From NCBI GenBank assembly GCA_900466575.1, contig UBMP01000030.1, positions 1 through 41,142 of the forward strand: 41,142 nt of DNA. Reading direction: 5' to 3'. A program made the position numbers and the translations under genes. Within the stretch, counting starts at the first letter, position 1; every line of letters starts with the position of its first letter. This DNA is from Hyphomicrobiales bacterium. Its GTDB lineage: Bacteria; Pseudomonadota; Alphaproteobacteria; Rhizobiales; Rhizobiaceae. A model generated the notes under the pieces. That model was not told where the DNA came from, did not search any database, and saw nothing but the letters and a program-made list of their open reading frames with translations. Positions 33,880 through 41,142 of this stretch are shown here, one piece after another.

Positions 33880-34908
33880 GTGAACCTCATCCGCAAATTC
33901 GCAGTCGGCGCCGCCGCTGCCGCTCTCAGCCTCACGCTCGCCGGCGCATCTTTCGCAGCCGACATCACGGGCGCAGGCTCCAGCTTCATCAACCCGGTCC
34001 TGTCCAAGTGGGCTGAAGGCTACAAGGCCGCCACCAGCAACACCGTCAACTATCAGTCCGTTGGTTCGGGCGCCGGCATCAAGCAGCTTCTCGCCAAGAC
34101 GGTTGTCTTTGGCGCGACCGACAAGCCGATGAGCGATGGCGATCTCGAGAAGAACGGCCTTGCCCAGTTCCCGATGATCTCCGGCGGCATCGTCGTCACG
34201 TACAACATCGACGGCGTGAAGCCGGGTGAACTGGTCTTCGACGGCGAAACGCTTTCCGGCATCTTCCTTGGCAAGATCACCAAGTGGGACGACGCTGCTC
34301 TCAAGAAGCTGAACCCCGACGTCAAGCTGCCCTCCACGCCGATCTCCGTCGTCTACCGCGCTGACGGTTCGGGCACGACCTTCAACTTCACGAACTACCT
34401 CTCGAAGGTTTCGCCGGAGTGGAAGGAAAAGGTTGGTTCTGACACGGCCGTTCAGTGGCCGGTCGGCTTCGGCGCCAAGGGTTCTGAAGGCGTTTCCACG
34501 ACGGTTGCCCAGACCGCCGGTTCGATCTCCTATGTCGAGTACTCCTACGTTGTTGCCAACAAGATGGGCTTCTCGAAGATGAAGAACGCCGCTGGCAAGA
34601 TCGTTGAGCCGAAGCTCGACACCTTTGCCGCTGCCGCTGCCAACGCTGACTGGAAGGGCGCGAAGAACTTCAACGTCATCGTCACGAACCAGCCGGGCGA
34701 CAACACCTGGCCGATCGCCGCATCGACCTGGGTTGTTCTCTACAAGCAGCCGGCCGACAAGGCTCTGAACAAGGGCGCTCTCGACTTCTTCAAGTGGGCC
34801 TATGAAAAGGGCCAGAAGGACGCCACCACGCTCAACTACGTTGCTATCCCGGATGCCGTCGCCAAGGTGGTCATGGAATCCTGGGACAAGGACTTCGCAG
34901 CGAAGTAA
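33880..34908 (+). CDS. pstS: Phosphate ABC transporter substrate-binding protein
   Basis: PstS is the periplasmic phosphate-binding protein of the high-affinity importer. It is 342 residues with a signal peptide of about 26 residues (ending GASFA) and a GTG start at 33880 after GGGAGA. Ligand-site segments are [12 protein letters not shown] near residue 29, FGATDKPMS near 77 and [16 protein letters not shown] near 154, which includes the anion-binding loop. The PHO box lies upstream. A stem-loop follows before pstC, which could raise pstS expression over the rest. Confidence 0.97.
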   Translation: MNLIRKFAVGAAAAALSLTLAGASFAADITGAGSSFINPVLSKWAEGYKAATSNTVNYQSVGSGAGIKQLLAKTVVFGATDKPMSDGDLEKNGLAQFPMISGGIVVTYNIDGVKPGELVFDGETLSGIFLGKITKWDDAALKKLNPDVKLPSTPISVVYRADGSGTTFNFTNYLSKVSPEWKEKVGSDTAVQWPVGFGAKGSEGVSTTVAQTAGSISYVEYSYVVANKMGFSKMKNAAGKIVEPKLDTFAAAAANADWKGAKNFNVIVTNQPGDNTWPIAASTWVVLYKQPADKALNKGALDFFKWAYEKGQKDATTLNYVAIPDAVAKVVMESWDKDFAAK

Positions 34909-34929
34909 TCGGCACATATCGCGAAATTG

Positions 34930-34958
34930 GCGGACAGGGATGATCTCTGTCCGCTTTT
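34930..34958 (+). terminator. Partial terminator between pstS and pstC
   Basis: GCGGACAG (34930-34937) and CTGTCCGC (34947-34954) make a perfect 8-bp stem with a nine-base loop and four T. As pstC lies just downstream, this is best read as a leaky terminator or mRNA stabiliser that keeps the binding protein in excess. Confidence 0.75.
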
Positions 34959-34982
34959 CATGACCGGGACAGGGGTTGCAGA

Positions 34983-35954
34983 ATGGTCGATGCGACAAAC
35001 GCGGCAGAGTTTTCGAGGGTGGACGTTTCTGCCATCACGAAGACCTTCAAGCTGCAGGACCGTATATTCTTCTTCATGACACTGGCATCGGCCGCACTGG
35101 TCGTCCTGATGCTGCTCGCCATTCTCGTCGTTCTCGTGATCGACGCTCTGCCGACCTTCCAGACATACGGCCTGTCCTTCCTCTGGGGCACGACATGGAG
35201 TGCCCCGACCGAGAAATTCGGTGCCGTGCCTGCCGTCATGGGCACGCTGATCAGTTCGCTGATCGCCATGCTGATCGCCGTGCCGCTTTCCTTCGGCATC
35301 GCCATTTTCCTGACGGAACTCTGCCCTGGCCCGCTGCGCCGCCCGATCGGCACCGCGATCGAACTTCTGGCAGGCGTTCCCTCCATCATCTACGGCATTG
35401 TCGGCCTCTTCGTGCTCGTGCCGCTGATGCAGCTCTACATCCTGCCCTTCCTGATCGCGACGGTCGGCCAGGTTCCGGTCATTGGCTACCTGTTCCAGCC
35501 GCCGGCACCGGGCGTGGGTCTTCTGACGGCCAGCTTCGTTCTCGCCATCATGGTTCTGCCCTTCATCACCGCGATCACCCGCGACGTGTTCCTGACCGTT
35601 CCGCCGATGCTGCGTGAATCCGCCTACGGCATGGGCATGACGACCTGGGAAGTCGCCCGCAACATCCTGATCCCCTATACGCGCCGCGGTCTCGTCGGCG
35701 GCGTCATGCTGGGTCTCGGCCGCGCGCTCGGCGAAACCATGGCCGTCACCTTCGTGGTCGGGTCTGTCACCCGCCTGCAGTCGTCGATCATCTCGCCTTC
35801 GACCACGATCTCGGCGCAGATCGCCAACACGTTCGGCGAGGCCGACGGGTTGCAGCTTTCGAGCCTCATCGCCCTTGGCCTCCTGCTCTTCATCCTGTCG
35901 TTCTGCGTGCTTGCGCTGGCGAAGTGGATGATCGGCCGCTCTGACTCATTCTGA
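34983..35954 (+). CDS. pstC: Phosphate ABC transporter permease PstC
   Basis: PstC is one of the two inner-membrane permeases of the phosphate importer, 323 residues with about six helices. The first helix is around residues 28-53. The coupling region reads ESAYGMGMTTWEVARNILIPYTRRGLVGGVMLGLGRALGE, and the earlier LAGVPSIIYGIVGLFVLVP is typical of PstC. The ATG at 34983 follows AGGGG. It lies 74 bp after pstS, past the stem-loop, and ten bases before pstA. Confidence 0.96.
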   Translation: MVDATNAAEFSRVDVSAITKTFKLQDRIFFFMTLASAALVVLMLLAILVVLVIDALPTFQTYGLSFLWGTTWSAPTEKFGAVPAVMGTLISSLIAMLIAVPLSFGIAIFLTELCPGPLRRPIGTAIELLAGVPSIIYGIVGLFVLVPLMQLYILPFLIATVGQVPVIGYLFQPPAPGVGLLTASFVLAIMVLPFITAITRDVFLTVPPMLRESAYGMGMTTWEVARNILIPYTRRGLVGGVMLGLGRALGETMAVTFVVGSVTRLQSSIISPSTTISAQIANTFGEADGLQLSSLIALGLLLFILSFCVLALAKWMIGRSDSF

Positions 35955-35964
35955 GGATCGACCC

Positions 35965-36816
35965 ATGGAAGATACCATTCGTCAGAACATCATGTCGCGG
36001 CGCTACGGGCGTAATCGCCTGATGATGACGCTTTCCGTCGTCGCCGCCGGTCTCGGCATGTTCTTCCTTGCCGTCATCCTCGGCACGCTGCTTTACCACG
36101 GGATTTCGTCGCTCAGCCTCGATGTTTTCACCATGACCATCCCGGCCGAAGGTTCGCGCGGCGGTCTGCTCAACGCGATCTACGGCACCGTCCTGGTGAC
36201 CTTCTTCGCGATCCTGATTGCCGCTCCGATCGGCATTCTCGCCGGCACTTACCTGATCGAATACGCCAACGGTTCGAAGTTGGCGGAAGTGGCGAAGTTC
36301 ATCAACGACATCCTGCTTTCGGCCCCCTCGATCATCATCGGCGTCTTCGTCTATGGTGCGATCGTCGTGCCGATGCGCGGTAACTCCGCCATTGCCGGCA
36401 TCGCGGCGCTGGCACTGATCGCGCTACCGGTGGTCAACCGCACGACGCAGGACATGCTGCTCCTGGTGCCGAACGCGCTGCGTGAAGCCACGGCCGCGCT
36501 CGGTGCACCGCGCTGGAAGGCGATGACGCACGTCATCTACCGTTCGGCCTGGACGGGCATTCTGACCGGGATCCTGCTCGCCGTTGCCCGCATCAGCGGC
36601 GAAACCGCCCCCTTGCTCTTCACCGCCGGTTATTCCAAGTTCATGAATGCTGGCTTCACGGGTCCGATTGCCACGCTGCCGGTCGCCATTAACACGCTTG
36701 CCGCCGATCCGGGTGAAGACCTGAAGCGTCTGGCCTGGGCTGGTGCGCTGATCATCACCGTCGCGATCCTCGCCATCAACATCCTTGCCCGCCTAATGGG
36801 CGGCCGCCGCCAGTGA
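35965..36816 (+). CDS. pstA: Phosphate ABC transporter permease PstA
   Basis: PstA is the second permease, 283 residues, forming a heterodimer with PstC. Helices include the one at about 21-45, and LSAPSIIIGVFVYGAIV and REATAALGAPRWKAMTHVIYRSA carry the family pattern and ATPase-contact site. ARISGETAPLLFTAG follows. The ATG at 35965 comes after GAGGATCGA, ten bases from the pstC stop, so translation of the two is closely linked. It precedes pstB by 27 bp. Confidence 0.96.
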   Translation: MEDTIRQNIMSRRYGRNRLMMTLSVVAAGLGMFFLAVILGTLLYHGISSLSLDVFTMTIPAEGSRGGLLNAIYGTVLVTFFAILIAAPIGILAGTYLIEYANGSKLAEVAKFINDILLSAPSIIIGVFVYGAIVVPMRGNSAIAGIAALALIALPVVNRTTQDMLLLVPNALREATAALGAPRWKAMTHVIYRSAWTGILTGILLAVARISGETAPLLFTAGYSKFMNAGFTGPIATLPVAINTLAADPGEDLKRLAWAGALIITVAILAINILARLMGGRRQ

Positions 36817-36843
36817 CGCGGACGCAACGATAGGAATGGAATT

Positions 36844-37677
36844 ATGAATATGACCGATATGAATTCCCAGAGCGTCATCCAGAACCGCGGCGGTTCCTTC
36901 GGCCCGGCCGATCTTGAAATGCCGGTGAAGGTCGAAGTCAAAAACCTCGACTTCACCTACCAGAACGGCCATCGCGTTCTGAAGAACGTCAACATGAAGA
37001 TCCGCGACAAGACGGTCACGGCCTTCATCGGTCCTTCGGGCTGCGGCAAGTCCACGCTGCTGCGCACCTTCAACCGCATGTACGATCTCTATCCGGGCCA
37101 GAAGGTCGAGGGCGAGATCCTGCTCGACGGCAAGAACATCCTGGCCAAGGACGTCGACCTGAACAACCTGCGCGCCAAGGTCGGCATGGTGTTCCAGAAG
37201 CCGACGCCGTTCCCGATGTCGATCTACGAAAACATCGCCTTTGGTATCCGTCTGTACGAGAAGATCTCGAAGTCGGAGATGAACGACCGCGTCGAGTCGG
37301 CACTGACGGAAGCGGCTCTGTGGAATGAAGTGAAGGACAAGATCAACCAGTCGGGTCTCGGTCTCTCGGGCGGTCAGCAGCAGCGCCTCTGCATCGCCCG
37401 CGCCATCGCCGTGAAGCCTTCGGTGCTGCTCCTCGACGAGCCGGCCTCGGCGCTCGACCCGATCTCGACGGCGAAGATCGAAGAGCTGATCGAATCGCTC
37501 CGTTCGCAGTACTGCATCGCCATCGTGACGCATAACATGCAGCAGGCGGCCCGTACGTCCCAGTACACCGCGTTCATGTATCTCGGCGAACTCGTCGAAT
37601 TCGACTCGACCGACAAGCTGTTCAGCGCGCCGAGCCAGCAGCGCACGAGCGACTACATTACCGGCCGCTTCGGCTGA
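36844..37677 (+). CDS. pstB: Phosphate ABC transporter ATPase
   Basis: PstB is the 277-residue ATPase of the phosphate importer. It has Walker [10 protein letters not shown] near residue 60, the Q-loop [16 protein letters not shown], the signature [15 protein letters not shown] and Walker [16 protein letters not shown], followed by the switch histidine in VTHNMQQA. The N-terminal leader of about 25 residues is somewhat variable in this family. In many rhizobia phoU and phoB follow, but here a double stem-loop and mosaic repeats follow instead. Confidence 0.97.
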   Translation: MNMTDMNSQSVIQNRGGSFGPADLEMPVKVEVKNLDFTYQNGHRVLKNVNMKIRDKTVTAFIGPSGCGKSTLLRTFNRMYDLYPGQKVEGEILLDGKNILAKDVDLNNLRAKVGMVFQKPTPFPMSIYENIAFGIRLYEKISKSEMNDRVESALTEAALWNEVKDKINQSGLGLSGGQQQRLCIARAIAVKPSVLLLDEPASALDPISTAKIEELIESLRSQYCIAIVTHNMQQAARTSQYTAFMYLGELVEFDSTDKLFSAPSQQRTSDYITGRFG

Positions 37678-37689
37678 GTGGACCAGTAC

Positions 37690-37744
37690 GGAACGTTTGA
37701 CGTTCCTGCCGGCGGGTTGTCTGGAGGCGACCCGCCGGTTTTTT
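37690..37744 (+). terminator. Double stem-loop terminator after pstB
   Basis: GGAACGT-TTG-ACGTTCC (37690-37706) is a perfect hairpin just past the stop codon. It is followed by CCGGCGGGT (37709-37717) and ACCCGCCGG (37730-37738) with six T, a strong intrinsic terminator. Confidence 0.9.
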
Positions 37745-37795
37745 GTTTTGAGCGTTTGATTACGGATGGGAGATCGGCTGAAGTTCTGCCGCGCC

Positions 37796-37923
37796 GCCCC
37801 CTCACCCGCCTCCGCTTCGCTCGGCGACCTCTCCCCGGAGGGGCGAGGGGAACGGCGAGGCTGCGGCAAACTCCCTCTTCTCCCCACCGGGGAGAAGGTG
37901 GCCCGAAGGGTCGGATGAGGGGG
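37796..37923. repeat. Mosaic palindromic intergenic repeat (RIME-like)
   Basis: Two modules lie head to tail between the pstB terminator and epmB: CCCCCTCACCCGCC to GGGGCGAGGGG, and CTCCCTCTTCTCCCC to GGATGAGGGGG, each with an inner CCCC/GGGG hairpin. They resemble the second and third modules at 1556-1682. Confidence 0.75.
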
Positions 37924-37959
37924 TAGCGTCTCGCGCGGATTTCGTTTCTTCTCGGATAG

Positions 37960-38997
37960 TCACGGATACCGATGCTGCCCGCCGCGGAAGTCGCTCACCG
38001 TCAGCGCGGCACCATCTGCCGCATGCTCCGCCGCATTCACATAGGCCTTGCCGTGACCGCCCGGAATGTCGAGCACGTAATGCGGCTGACAGAGGCCAGA
38101 GAGCCGGCCGCGCAGAGACGCCACCAGCGCCTGGCCTTCCTCGACCGCCAGGCGGAAGTGCGACGTTCCGGGCGCAAGGTCGGGATGGTGCAGGTAATAG
38201 GGCTTGATGCGGTTTTCGACGAAGGTCCGCATCAGCTCAGTCAGAACCTCGGCATCGTCGTTCACGCCCTTCAGCAGTACCGACTGGCTGACCATGGCAA
38301 TGCCGGCATCGGTCAGTCGTGCGCAGGCCCTGCGTCCAGCCTCGGTGAACTCGTCCGGATGGTTGGCGTGGAGCGCCACATAGACGGTCTTGCCGGTGGC
38401 GCGGAGCAGCGCGGTCAGTTCCTCCGAAATCCGTTCCGGATCGACCAGCGGCACGCGGGAATGGATACGGACGACCTTGACGTGGTCGATCCGGCTCAAG
38501 GGTTCCAGCAGCTTCTCCAGCCGGCGCGGCGAAAGCACCAGCGGGTCGCCGCCGGTGAGGATGACTTCCCAGATTTCCCGATGCTCGCGGATATAGGCGA
38601 GTGCCGCGCCTAGCTTTTCCGCCGCCAGCAGCCCGTCTCCGGCGGGGCCCACCATCTCGCGGCGGAAGCAGAAGCGGCAATAGACCGGGCAGACATGCAC
38701 GGCCTTCAGCAACACGCGATCCGGATAGCGATGCACGACGCCTTCGACGGGCGTGAAACGCCTGTCGGAAATCGGGTCTGCACTTTCTTCCGGCAGCGTG
38801 TCGAGTTCGCGCGCATCGGGGATGAACTGCCGCGCCATGGCGCTGTCGGGCCCCGCGCGCTCGATCAGCGCCGCCATTTCCGGCGTCACGGCGACGGCAT
38901 AGCGTGCGGCGACGGCCTCCAGGGCAGGGGAGGGCTCTGCGAGCCCCGCCATGGCGAGATCGTCCAGCGAGTTGAGCGAAACACCAGCCTTGATCAT
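37960..38997 (-). CDS. epmB: EF-P beta-lysylation protein, lysine 2,3-aminomutase type
   Basis: EpmB is a radical SAM/PLP enzyme that converts lysine to beta-lysine for elongation factor P. The protein is 345 residues. The radical SAM cluster motif is CPVYCRFCFRRE (Cys103, Cys107, Cys110), LTGGDPLVL follows, and PGGHGKAYV near the C-terminus holds the probable PLP lysine. The ATG at 38997 overlaps the epmA stop in ATGA, so the two are coupled. A longer in-frame extension within epmA is not real coding. It belongs to the EF-P modification module. Confidence 0.95.
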   Translation of the reverse strand: MIKAGVSLNSLDDLAMAGLAEPSPALEAVAARYAVAVTPEMAALIERAGPDSAMARQFIPDARELDTLPEESADPISDRRFTPVEGVVHRYPDRVLLKAVHVCPVYCRFCFRREMVGPAGDGLLAAEKLGAALAYIREHREIWEVILTGGDPLVLSPRRLEKLLEPLSRIDHVKVVRIHSRVPLVDPERISEELTALLRATGKTVYVALHANHPDEFTEAGRRACARLTDAGIAMVSQSVLLKGVNDDAEVLTELMRTFVENRIKPYYLHHPDLAPGTSHFRLAVEEGQALVASLRGRLSGLCQPHYVLDIPGGHGKAYVNAAEHAADGAALTVSDFRGGQHRYP

Positions 38998-40058
38998 GGC
39001 CCGAACTCCGCCACAAATTCCGCGACTGGCGTCCAGATCACATCCTCGATCCGACGCGCGCCGGTCGCCAGCATGGCCAGCCGATCGAAGCCGAGTGCGA
39101 TACCGCTGGCCTCGGGCATGATTTGGAGGGCGGCGAGAAAGTCCTCGTCCAGCGGATAGCGTTCGCCGTAAATGCGGGCCTTCTCGGCCATTTCCATCTC
39201 GAAGCGGCGGCGCTGTTCGGCGGCGTCGGTGAGTTCGCCGAAGGCGTTCGCCAGCTCCACCCCGCAGGCGTAGAGCTCGAAGCGCTCGGCGACGCGGGCG
39301 TCCCTCGGCGCGCGGCGGGCCAGTGCGGCCTCTGCCACCGGATATTCGCAAAGGATCGTGGCACGACCCTGTCCCAGATGCGGTTCGACCCTGCCGACGA
39401 TCACCTTGGAGAAGAGATCGGCCCAGGTGTCGTCATCGGAAACGGAGAGGTTTCTGGTGCGCATCTGCGCCGCCAGCGCCTCGCGGTCGGTCGTGCCGTC
39501 GGCATGGATGGTCGCCAGCAGGTCGATCCCGGCGTGACGCTCAAAGGCCTCCGCCACTGTCAGCCGTTCGGGCGCAGCAAAGGGGTCGCATTCATGACCG
39601 GCGAAGCGGAAGCGGTCGATGCCGGTGGTCCTTGCTGAGAGTTTCAGCAGGTCTGCGCAGTCGCTCATCAGCTGGTCATAGGTCTCGCCGGCGCGATACC
39701 ATTCCAGCATGGTGAATTCGGGGTGGTGGAGTGGTCCACGCTCGCGGTTGCGCCAGACATGGGCGAAGGTGCAGAGCCGTTTCTCGCCGGCGGCCAGCAG
39801 CTTCTTGGCGGCGAATTCCGGCGAGGTGTGGAGATAGAAGGGGAGCGCGCGGCCGTCGATGGTCAGCGCCTGCGTCTCAAAGGCATGCAGATGCGCCTCG
39901 TTGCCGGGCGAGACCTGCAGCGCCGCCGTCTCCACTTCCACGAAATCGCGCTCGGCAAACCACGCCCGAAAGGCCGCCATGAGCCTGTTCCGGCCCATCA
40001 GGAAAGGCCGCCGGTCGGCGTGGATATGCGGCTGCCACCAGGGGCTGGCGCTGGTCAT
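38994..40058 (-). CDS. epmA: EF-P lysine lysyltransferase (GenX/PoxA)
   Basis: EpmA is a class II lysyl-tRNA-synthetase-like enzyme without an anticodon domain that attaches (R)-beta-lysine to EF-P. It is 354 residues. Class II motifs are recognised in [20 protein letters not shown] near residue 48, [44 protein letters not shown] (motif 2) and the final [12 protein letters not shown] (motif 3). The ATG at 40058 follows AGGTGA; an upstream extension is not supported. It is divergent from efp, its substrate gene. Confidence 0.96.
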   Translation of the reverse strand: MTSASPWWQPHIHADRRPFLMGRNRLMAAFRAWFAERDFVEVETAALQVSPGNEAHLHAFETQALTIDGRALPFYLHTSPEFAAKKLLAAGEKRLCTFAHVWRNRERGPLHHPEFTMLEWYRAGETYDQLMSDCADLLKLSARTTGIDRFRFAGHECDPFAAPERLTVAEAFERHAGIDLLATIHADGTTDREALAAQMRTRNLSVSDDDTWADLFSKVIVGRVEPHLGQGRATILCEYPVAEAALARRAPRDARVAERFELYACGVELANAFGELTDAAEQRRRFEMEMAEKARIYGERYPLDEDFLAALQIMPEASGIALGFDRLAMLATGARRIEDVIWTPVAEFVAEFGP

Positions 40059-40212
40059 GGCTCGGTTCACCTGTCGCTCCGGGCGAATTCTTCGCGCCCG
40101 GACTGGCGTTTTCATCGAAATTGCGTTAGTGCGGCCCGCAACGGAATTTAAGAACGCGCGCGGGGCCTTCCGGTCCTTTAAGGTGCGTTTCATCGAGATA
40201 CAAGGACGTCTT
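40059..40212. promoter_or_regulatory. Divergent intergenic region of epmA and efp
   Basis: This 154-bp gap should hold promoters for both epmAB and efp. AAGGA at 40203-40207 serves efp. No clear operator is seen. Confidence 0.4.
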
Positions 40213-40782
40213 ATGGTCAAGATCATCGCCTCGTCGGTCCGCAAGGGCAATGTCCTCGAAGTCGAGGGCAAGCTTTATGTCGTTCTGACCGCCCAGAACT
40301 TCCACCCCGGCAAGGGCACGCCGGTCACGCAGGTCGACATGCGCCGCATCGTCGATGGCGTGAAGGTGTCGGAGCGCTGGAAGACGACGGAACAGGTCGA
40401 GCGCGCCTTCGTCGAAGATACGGCCCATTCCTACCTCTACAACGACGATGAAGGCTTCCACTTCATGAACCCGGAATCCTATGACCAGCTGGTCATGGAC
40501 AAGGAATCCGTTGGCGATGCCGCTGCCTATCTCGAAGAAGGCATGAGCGTCATCCTCTCGGTTCATGAAGGCCGCGCGCTGGCACTCGAACTGCCGCGCC
40601 ACGCGACGCTCGAAGTCATGGAAACCGAACCGGTCGTCAAGGGCCAGACCGCCTCTTCGTCCTACAAGCCGGCGATCCTGTCGAACGGCGTCCGCACGCT
40701 CGTCCCCGGCCACATCACCCCCGGCACGCGCGTCGTCATCCTCACGGAAGACGGCTCGTATGTGGAACGCGCCAAGGATTGA
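40213..40782 (+). CDS. efp: Elongation factor P
   Basis: EF-P relieves ribosome stalling at polyproline stretches. The protein is 189 residues with three beta-barrel domains. The modified lysine lies in HPGKGTP (K34), the target of EpmA/EpmB, which are encoded next to it. The C-terminal [26 protein letters not shown] region is standard. The ATG at 40213 is fixed by the family N-terminus; an in-frame extension upstream is not coding. A strong terminator follows. Confidence 0.98.
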   Translation: MVKIIASSVRKGNVLEVEGKLYVVLTAQNFHPGKGTPVTQVDMRRIVDGVKVSERWKTTEQVERAFVEDTAHSYLYNDDEGFHFMNPESYDQLVMDKESVGDAAAYLEEGMSVILSVHEGRALALELPRHATLEVMETEPVVKGQTASSSYKPAILSNGVRTLVPGHITPGTRVVILTEDGSYVERAKD

Positions 40783-40823
40783 TCCTTCGCGGCATCGTTT
40801 GCCGAACCATCGCTTTAAATGAC

Positions 40824-40864
40824 AAAGGGCGCTCAACCCGGATCGGGGAGCGCCCTTTGCTTTT
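40824..40864 (+). terminator. Rho-independent terminator after efp
   Basis: AAAGGGCGCTC (40824-40834) pairs with GAGCGCCCTTT (40848-40858), with an inner CCCG/CGGG extension, followed by GC and four T. It is a strong intrinsic terminator. Confidence 0.9.
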
Positions 40865-40967
40865 ACCCGGACAATCGCGAACGCGCAGCCGAACGGCGCA
40901 GCAGGCGATCTTCGATGACGGGTGGTGAGTGATAGATAAGAGGGCGGGCCGGGATTTCAAGGGTTGC

Positions 40968-41142
40968 CTCCTCCTCTCCCCTTGTGGGAGAGGATAGCTC
41001 GCCCCAAGAGCCGGAGGCGATTGGTTTGGCGAGCTTGGTGAGGGGGATTTGCGGCAGACGTCGTGGACAAATCTACCCCCTCACCTGGAAAATCTAGCAC
41101 TTACCGGTCCGCTAATATGCTGATTTTCCTTCCTCTCCCACA
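40968..41142. repeat. Mosaic intergenic repeat with long inverted repeat at window end
   Basis: The first module (40968-41045) matches 1461-1538 at 71 of 78 positions. After CCCCCTCACC comes an inverted repeat: GGAAAATC (41087-41094) with GATTTTCC (41122-41129), plus inner AGCA/TGCT. TTCCTCTCCCACA then begins another module cut by the window end. No gene lies in 40783-41142. Confidence 0.8.

Overview
The window reads as chromosomal DNA of an alphaproteobacterium of the Rhizobiales, most likely Rhizobiaceae (Rhizobium/Agrobacterium/Shinella-like). The reasons are the high G+C, the block murA - DUF2948 - hisD - UPF0262 - phosphatase - infA - maf - yacG - tRNA-Phe, a speF-type leader before ornithine decarboxylase, and mosaic palindromic intergenic repeats of the kind common in rhizobia. 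Genus is not resolved. The first 40 bases hold long G and C homopolymers and may be a poor-quality contig edge.

Positions 1-10.4 kb are a sugar-use region. xylA (xylose isomerase) converges on a LacI-family repressor. The repressor is divergent from a ribose/xylose-type ABC importer (ATPase, permease, binding protein) with a striking double operator between them. After a strong terminator come a TIM-barrel sugar isomerase/epimerase, a Gfo/Idh/MocA oxidoreductase and a GH1 beta-glucosidase. The substrate is not evident; a glycoside imported and then oxidised or isomerised is plausible. Positions 10.5-20 kb are mixed: a CHASE4-GGDEF-EAL membrane protein, a divergent HxlR/nitroreductase pair, tRNA hydroxylase TrhO, an overlapping CYTH/CHAD pair, KDPG aldolase, a DUF533 protein, an acetyltransferase with a small membrane protein, and a more A/T-rich orphan gene next to tRNA-Thr.

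Positions 20.1-26.6 kb are the conserved housekeeping block (cell wall, histidine, translation initiation, Maf, YacG, tRNA-Phe). Directly after tRNA-Phe is an A/T-rich membrane protein gene with a bacterial-PH-like signature, then a HigBA toxin-antitoxin pair under a multi-half-site operator, a NicO/DUF1007 metal-export pair and a LysR regulator.

Positions 31-32.7 kb hold a long structured leader (speF type) and ornithine decarboxylase. A 9-bp segment in the leader can pair exactly with the ribosome-binding site, giving a direct model for translational control. A YhbS-like acetyltransferase follows. Then comes a pstSCAB phosphate importer behind a three-unit PHO box, with no phoR, phoU or phoB alongside. 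The window closes with the EF-P modification module (epmA-epmB overlapping by ATGA, divergent from efp) and another mosaic repeat. One module of that repeat matches the one after xylA at 71 of 78 positions.

The best leads for something little described are the leader RNA switch at 31.08-31.57 kb, the two A/T-rich orphans beside tRNA genes (19.16 and 26.75 kb), and the undefined sugar pathway at 2.9-10.4 kb. No CRISPR array, transposase, integrase, prophage or complete defence system was seen.
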